From: Tetraselmis striata
Taxonomy: Eukaryota > Chlorophyta > Chlorodendrophyceae > Chlorodendrales > Chlorodendraceae
Direction of reading: 5' to 3'
Assembly: GCA_006384855.1 (NCBI GenBank)
Contig: VCJN01002175.1
Location: 1-64,000 of the forward strand
Length of the DNA stretch: 64,000 nt
Made by a program: the position numbers and the translations under genes. Below are positions 60,577-64,000 of this stretch, in pieces. The notes beneath the pieces are model-generated. The model was given only the letters and a program-made list of their open reading frames with translations, was not told the origin of the DNA and did no database searches. Numbering within the stretch: position 1 is the first letter of the stretch; the number at the start of each line of letters is the position of its first letter.

Positions 60577-61469
60577 ACACGTGCTGAGGCATTGTCGCCC
60601 GTGGTCCCGCACGGCCGTACCTCGCAGTCCCATGGCTGTGCTAGCTGGCAGTGCGCGCCTGCTCGGCCCGACCCACGTGTAATGCAAAGAGCAGCAGCAG
60701 AGCCGCCCAACATTGCCACAGGTCCATACAAAACCACGTGATTCGGTTATTTGCGGGGCGCTAAATTCATGAATCATTCCTCCGCGGACCGCAGCCTTCA
60801 TTGTTCTGTAGCGGCGCATTATGCCATTATTACAACTAACTACAATTTCAGATACGAGTTTCGGAAAATGTCTTCTGCTACTGGAACATGTACATGGTTA
60901 TTAATACTTGGGTTCGCCGCATGTCACAGCAAGAAAACAATGTGTATTTGGTTTGCAGCATTGAGTCAAAGATTCCGTGATATATATTTGTGGTGTAGTC
61001 TGACAGCATACACATTTCCAAGTGAACATAGTTTTCCTCTATCCCTTGGTCGATGCTGAGACGGGGCGGATAAAACAATAATTTTTTAAATAAATAGTCG
61101 CTACACGCTATAGCTAGCCCAGAGCCCGCCGAGCGCCCCTTAACCCGGGTACTCGGTAATGGTATTATTAGCGTTCCGGTGTGTCCTGGGTTTTCCCGTA
61201 TGATGCATTAGTCCTTCGGGGTTCGAGCGAGGCAATGGTCTACGGGCTATGCCAGACCTACGACTGCAGTTCGCGAAAGCCAAGGGGTCAAGTGCTATGG
61301 CGGCTTCGGCCGATGTCCCGGGGCGAATAATAACTTTACTTTTACTAACACGCGATCATATATAATAATCTAACATGAAATGCGATTCAACTATGCAGTT
61401 ATTAACAGCAACTACCTACTTTATACTACCCTGTACTCGCGTACCTGCACTGGTTCTGGTACTGGTACG
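60577..61469. other. MAD1 3' flank and spacer
   Basis: Contains the MAD1 3' untranslated region and AT-rich sequence. No other gene supported. Confidence 0.6.
60678..60682 (+). promoter_or_regulatory. TGTAA polyadenylation signal for MAD1
   Basis: TGTAA occurs 102 nt after the MAD1 stop codon. This pentamer is the usual polyadenylation signal of chlorophyte nuclear genes, so it supports both the gene end and the green-algal assignment. Confidence 0.6.
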
Positions 61470-61680
61470 CTACTGGTGTGAATTACAAAAAGGGCAGTTC
61501 CCCAGAATTAGAAAATCAGAAAAACACAGCAAGCCGCCGCCTAAAGGCGGCGCCCGCATCCCGCATAAGGCACTGTACTGGTACTGGTGTGAATTACAAA
61601 AAGGGCAGTTCCCCAGAATTAGAAAATCAACACAGCAAGCCGCCAAAAAGCGGCCCGCATCCCGCATAAGGCGGGATGCA
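61460..61680. repeat. Tandem ~115-bp duplication with GC-rich hairpins
   Basis: Two copies share TGGTGTGAATTACAAAAAGG, CAGTTCCCCAGAATTAGAAA, ACACAGCAAGCCGCC and CGCATCCCGCATAAGGC in order. Copy 1 carries a 7-bp hairpin with a TAAA loop (61535-61552). Copy 2 ends in a 9-bp hairpin with a 5-nt loop (61657-61679). The pair lies at the 3' side of the - strand retroelement. Confidence 0.8.
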
Positions 61681-64000
61681 TGAGTGATGCGCACACGGTT
61701 TAGAGTCCGGGCCACGCGAGCACGTGTGTGTGTGGGTGATCCTCGGACGTGCTGTGCAGCTTCAGCAACGGGATGGCAGACGAATCTGCGCCGTCTGATG
61801 AGGCAGCGAGCGCACTCTCGAGCGGCCACCAAGCTCAGGACCCCGAGGAAATCTCTTGCGAGCAAGGCCTCCTGGTGAGCCCGGGTGATGCACCGAGTGC
61901 CCCGCGATGAGAGGGCACCCCGATCCGCAGCCAAGCATGCGATACCACGCACTGTGCGGTGCACCCCCTTGCTCACCTCACCCACTGTGCCGAAGACCAT
62001 GCCCGTGTACTCCGACATATCCAGGATGTCTCGAAGAGGACCCTTCTGTCCGGGCTATGTGTTGTGCCACGCCGCATCCCGCGCAGCCAACCCCCGTTGT
62101 ATGTCGCCCAACAGGGAGCGCTCAAACCGATCCACAGCTGTGGCCCGGGGCACCGAAGTGTACTTGACCCCGTACCGCATAGTCTGGAACTCCAGCAGCG
62201 TGGACTTCAAGCTCCGGGGATCATAGCTCCCGGTCACGACGTTGAACGCCGGAAGGGAGAGCTCTGCGTCCGGCACTAGGTCCTTGAGTTCATCCCTGGG
62301 TACGGTGTTGCCGAGAGGCACTGCCTGCTGGAACAAGTCATCCACCTCCCGCCGTACCGCGATACCTAGGTCGTGAACACAGTGATCGCGGAAGGCATCT
62401 GCGATAGCGTCGTGATGTACACGCCAGTGAGCGTCTCCAGGCGCCGGGAGGTTCATGAGCGCGTCGCCGTATAGATCAACGATGACGGGGTTGTGCTCCG
62501 TCGAGGGCAGAATGATCTGGCACCCAACCACCGGGGCCAAGCACGGGCTAGGCAGAAAGAAGTACCCGGCAGCGACCTCCCGCAGCTCATGCGGAGTCAT
62601 GGCTGTCCGCGCGGTGGGGTGGCCACTGTCCACATGCCTGACGCCGCGTCGAGCTGGTTGAACAAGATCCGTTCCCTACATGGGGCAGGGAGAGCGCACA
62701 CCTCATTTCGAAGCCGAGAGTTGTTGGCCTGGTCTAGAAATGCCGTCAGCTCCTTTTGCGAGCCCGACGCGGCCTCCACTTCCCGCTCCATCTGGCGTGC
62801 ATTTGCGTCGCCGAGATGGCCAGCAGTAGCCGCTTGGAGGCGGCCCCGCGCCTCGCGCATCTCCGCGGCGTAGCTGTCCGACCCATGAGCATCGTTGAGG
62901 AAGTGGTCATACTGGCGGGCGGAAGAATTTGCGTTAAAGCTGCCTCGGCCAAGTACGGACCCGAGCTGGGGGTCGAAGAAACCAGGGGTGGGGGTGTTGG
63001 TGCCGGAGTTCCTAGTCAGGAACCTTGGGAGGATGGCATTCATGCAGCCGATGAAGGCGGCATCACGAACGGTAGCCATGCGGCGGATGCCAGCTCCCTT
63101 CAATCGAGTGGGGAGGTGAAGCCTGCTGCGCGCCCTGGCCACTGCATCCTCGCTCAAGGTAGCCACCTCCGCTGCCATGGGGTCGGGGTCGTGCAAAAGC
63201 TCCGCCAAGAAATCGGTGACCACCGGATTGGTGTCGGTGCCGTACGTGGAGGGATCAAAAGAGACCCCTAGCACCCGTTCGACCGCCGCAAGGATGGTGG
63301 CATCCACCGCCTGCGCAAAGGCCTCCACCTCGGACGGAAGACAATTGCGGAGCCAATACCCCGCCTTGTGTTGCATGCAATGCTTGAGCAGGGCCCATGC
63401 GTGGTGATGCAAGGCGTGGGTGTACCGACGACTGGGCTTGGCAGACAAAAGCTTGCTCAGGCTAGCGTCCACCTCCTCTCGTAGCTCCTCCGCCTTGCCG
63501 CGCATGTACGCATGCACATACTCTGGCGATCCGAGCGGCACGTTCAGGACCGCGATGCCGTGATGGCCATCTAGCTCTGGCCACTCGATGTCGGCCGGAG
63601 CCTCACGCCGCGCGGCCTCCATGTCAGCGCTGTACGCCTGCATCTTGTCGGAGCGCACCTCAAGCCCCACGGACGCCTTGATGGACGTGCGGAAGGCGTG
63701 AAGAGCCGGCCAAACGTGCTCCGGAAGGCCCACCAAAAATCCATCGTCGGCGTTGAAGCGCGCCGCCCCGTCATTGACCTCCAACGTGGTATCACACTGC
63801 TGCACCTCGGGGTGAATCGCGACGCAAAAGGAAGTCGTGGCCAAAGGTGCGCCCTGTTGCACGCCGTCCTCCGACCGCAGAGGGGCGGACCGGTCGTCCA
63901 CGACCAGATACGAATCCGTGGAGAGGGAGGCTAGGAGCGCATGGATGACAGGGTGTAGTGGAGAGCAATCGATGTGGCGCTGGATGATGGTGCGGCGCCA
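61470..64000 (-). mobile_element. Non-LTR retrotransposon polyprotein, decayed and cut by the window edge
   Basis: On the - strand a reading frame enters from the window edge and is open to 62597. It contains the reverse transcriptase motifs DGVQQGAPLA (about 63870) and FNADDGFLVG (about 63757-63730, the catalytic box with two Asp). A thumb-like region follows (VPLGSPEYVHAY, LPTRLKGAGIRR). The protein then continues in another frame from about 62633 (a frameshift), with HHDAIADAFRDH, VPDAELSLP (about 62273) and LLEFQTMRYG (about 62192). These could form a PD...ExQ nuclease-like centre. A stop at about 62057 interrupts the frame, which resumes in the same phase (MVFGTVGEVSKGVH) to about 61600. 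The frameshift plus the stop mark it as dead unless these are sequencing errors. The 5' half lies outside the window. Confidence 0.8.

Overview
This is nuclear DNA of a ciliated eukaryote, most likely a chlorophyte green alga. The exons are GC-rich. Introns are dense and short, with 5' sites of GTGCGG or GTGCGC type and 3' sites of GTGCAG type. One gene carries the algal-type TGTAA polyadenylation signal, and an axonemal dynein heavy chain is present. Genus or species cannot be fixed from the sequence. No CRISPR array, rRNA, convincing tRNA, operon or bacterial feature was seen.

Three intact-looking protein genes all lie on the + strand. (1) 10731-32749: an axonemal (inner-arm, single-headed type) dynein heavy chain. 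I could assemble 34 exons in continuous frame (3,920 residues); the extreme N-terminus was not found. (2) 35804-40558: a 10-exon 7-keto-8-aminopelargonate synthase (BioF, biotin pathway) of 442 residues, ending in the peroxisomal signal SKL. (3) 52197-60576: a 15-exon MAD1 spindle-checkpoint coiled-coil protein of 787 residues, with a Mad2-binding motif and the conserved C-terminal domain. The three genes are not functionally linked to each other, as expected for a eukaryotic chromosome.

The rest is repeat-rich. 1-10.7 kb holds diverged repeats, a tandem duplication, a nested inverted repeat and a decayed LINE 3' half (7.6-8.7 kb). 32.75-35.8 kb is gene-poor. 40.6-52.2 kb is a graveyard of transposon pieces: the C-terminal nuclease-like domain of a non-LTR element, a 271-bp tandem array with pol-III B-box-like cores, and Cys-rich transposon-like fragments. 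61.47 kb to the window end, on the - strand, is a decayed non-LTR retrotransposon that runs off the window.

The most noteworthy signals are: a family of about 170-bp MITEs flanked by TA, found repeatedly inside introns of the dynein and MAD1 genes; an unusually large share of GC-AG introns (6 of 56 inferred), one of which splits the Mad2-interaction motif of MAD1; long poly-C/poly-G runs in many introns; the peroxisomal tag on BioF; and a 45-bp perfect match between a dynein intron and the 3' flank of a retroelement 20 kb away. I did not find a convincing wholly new multi-gene system.
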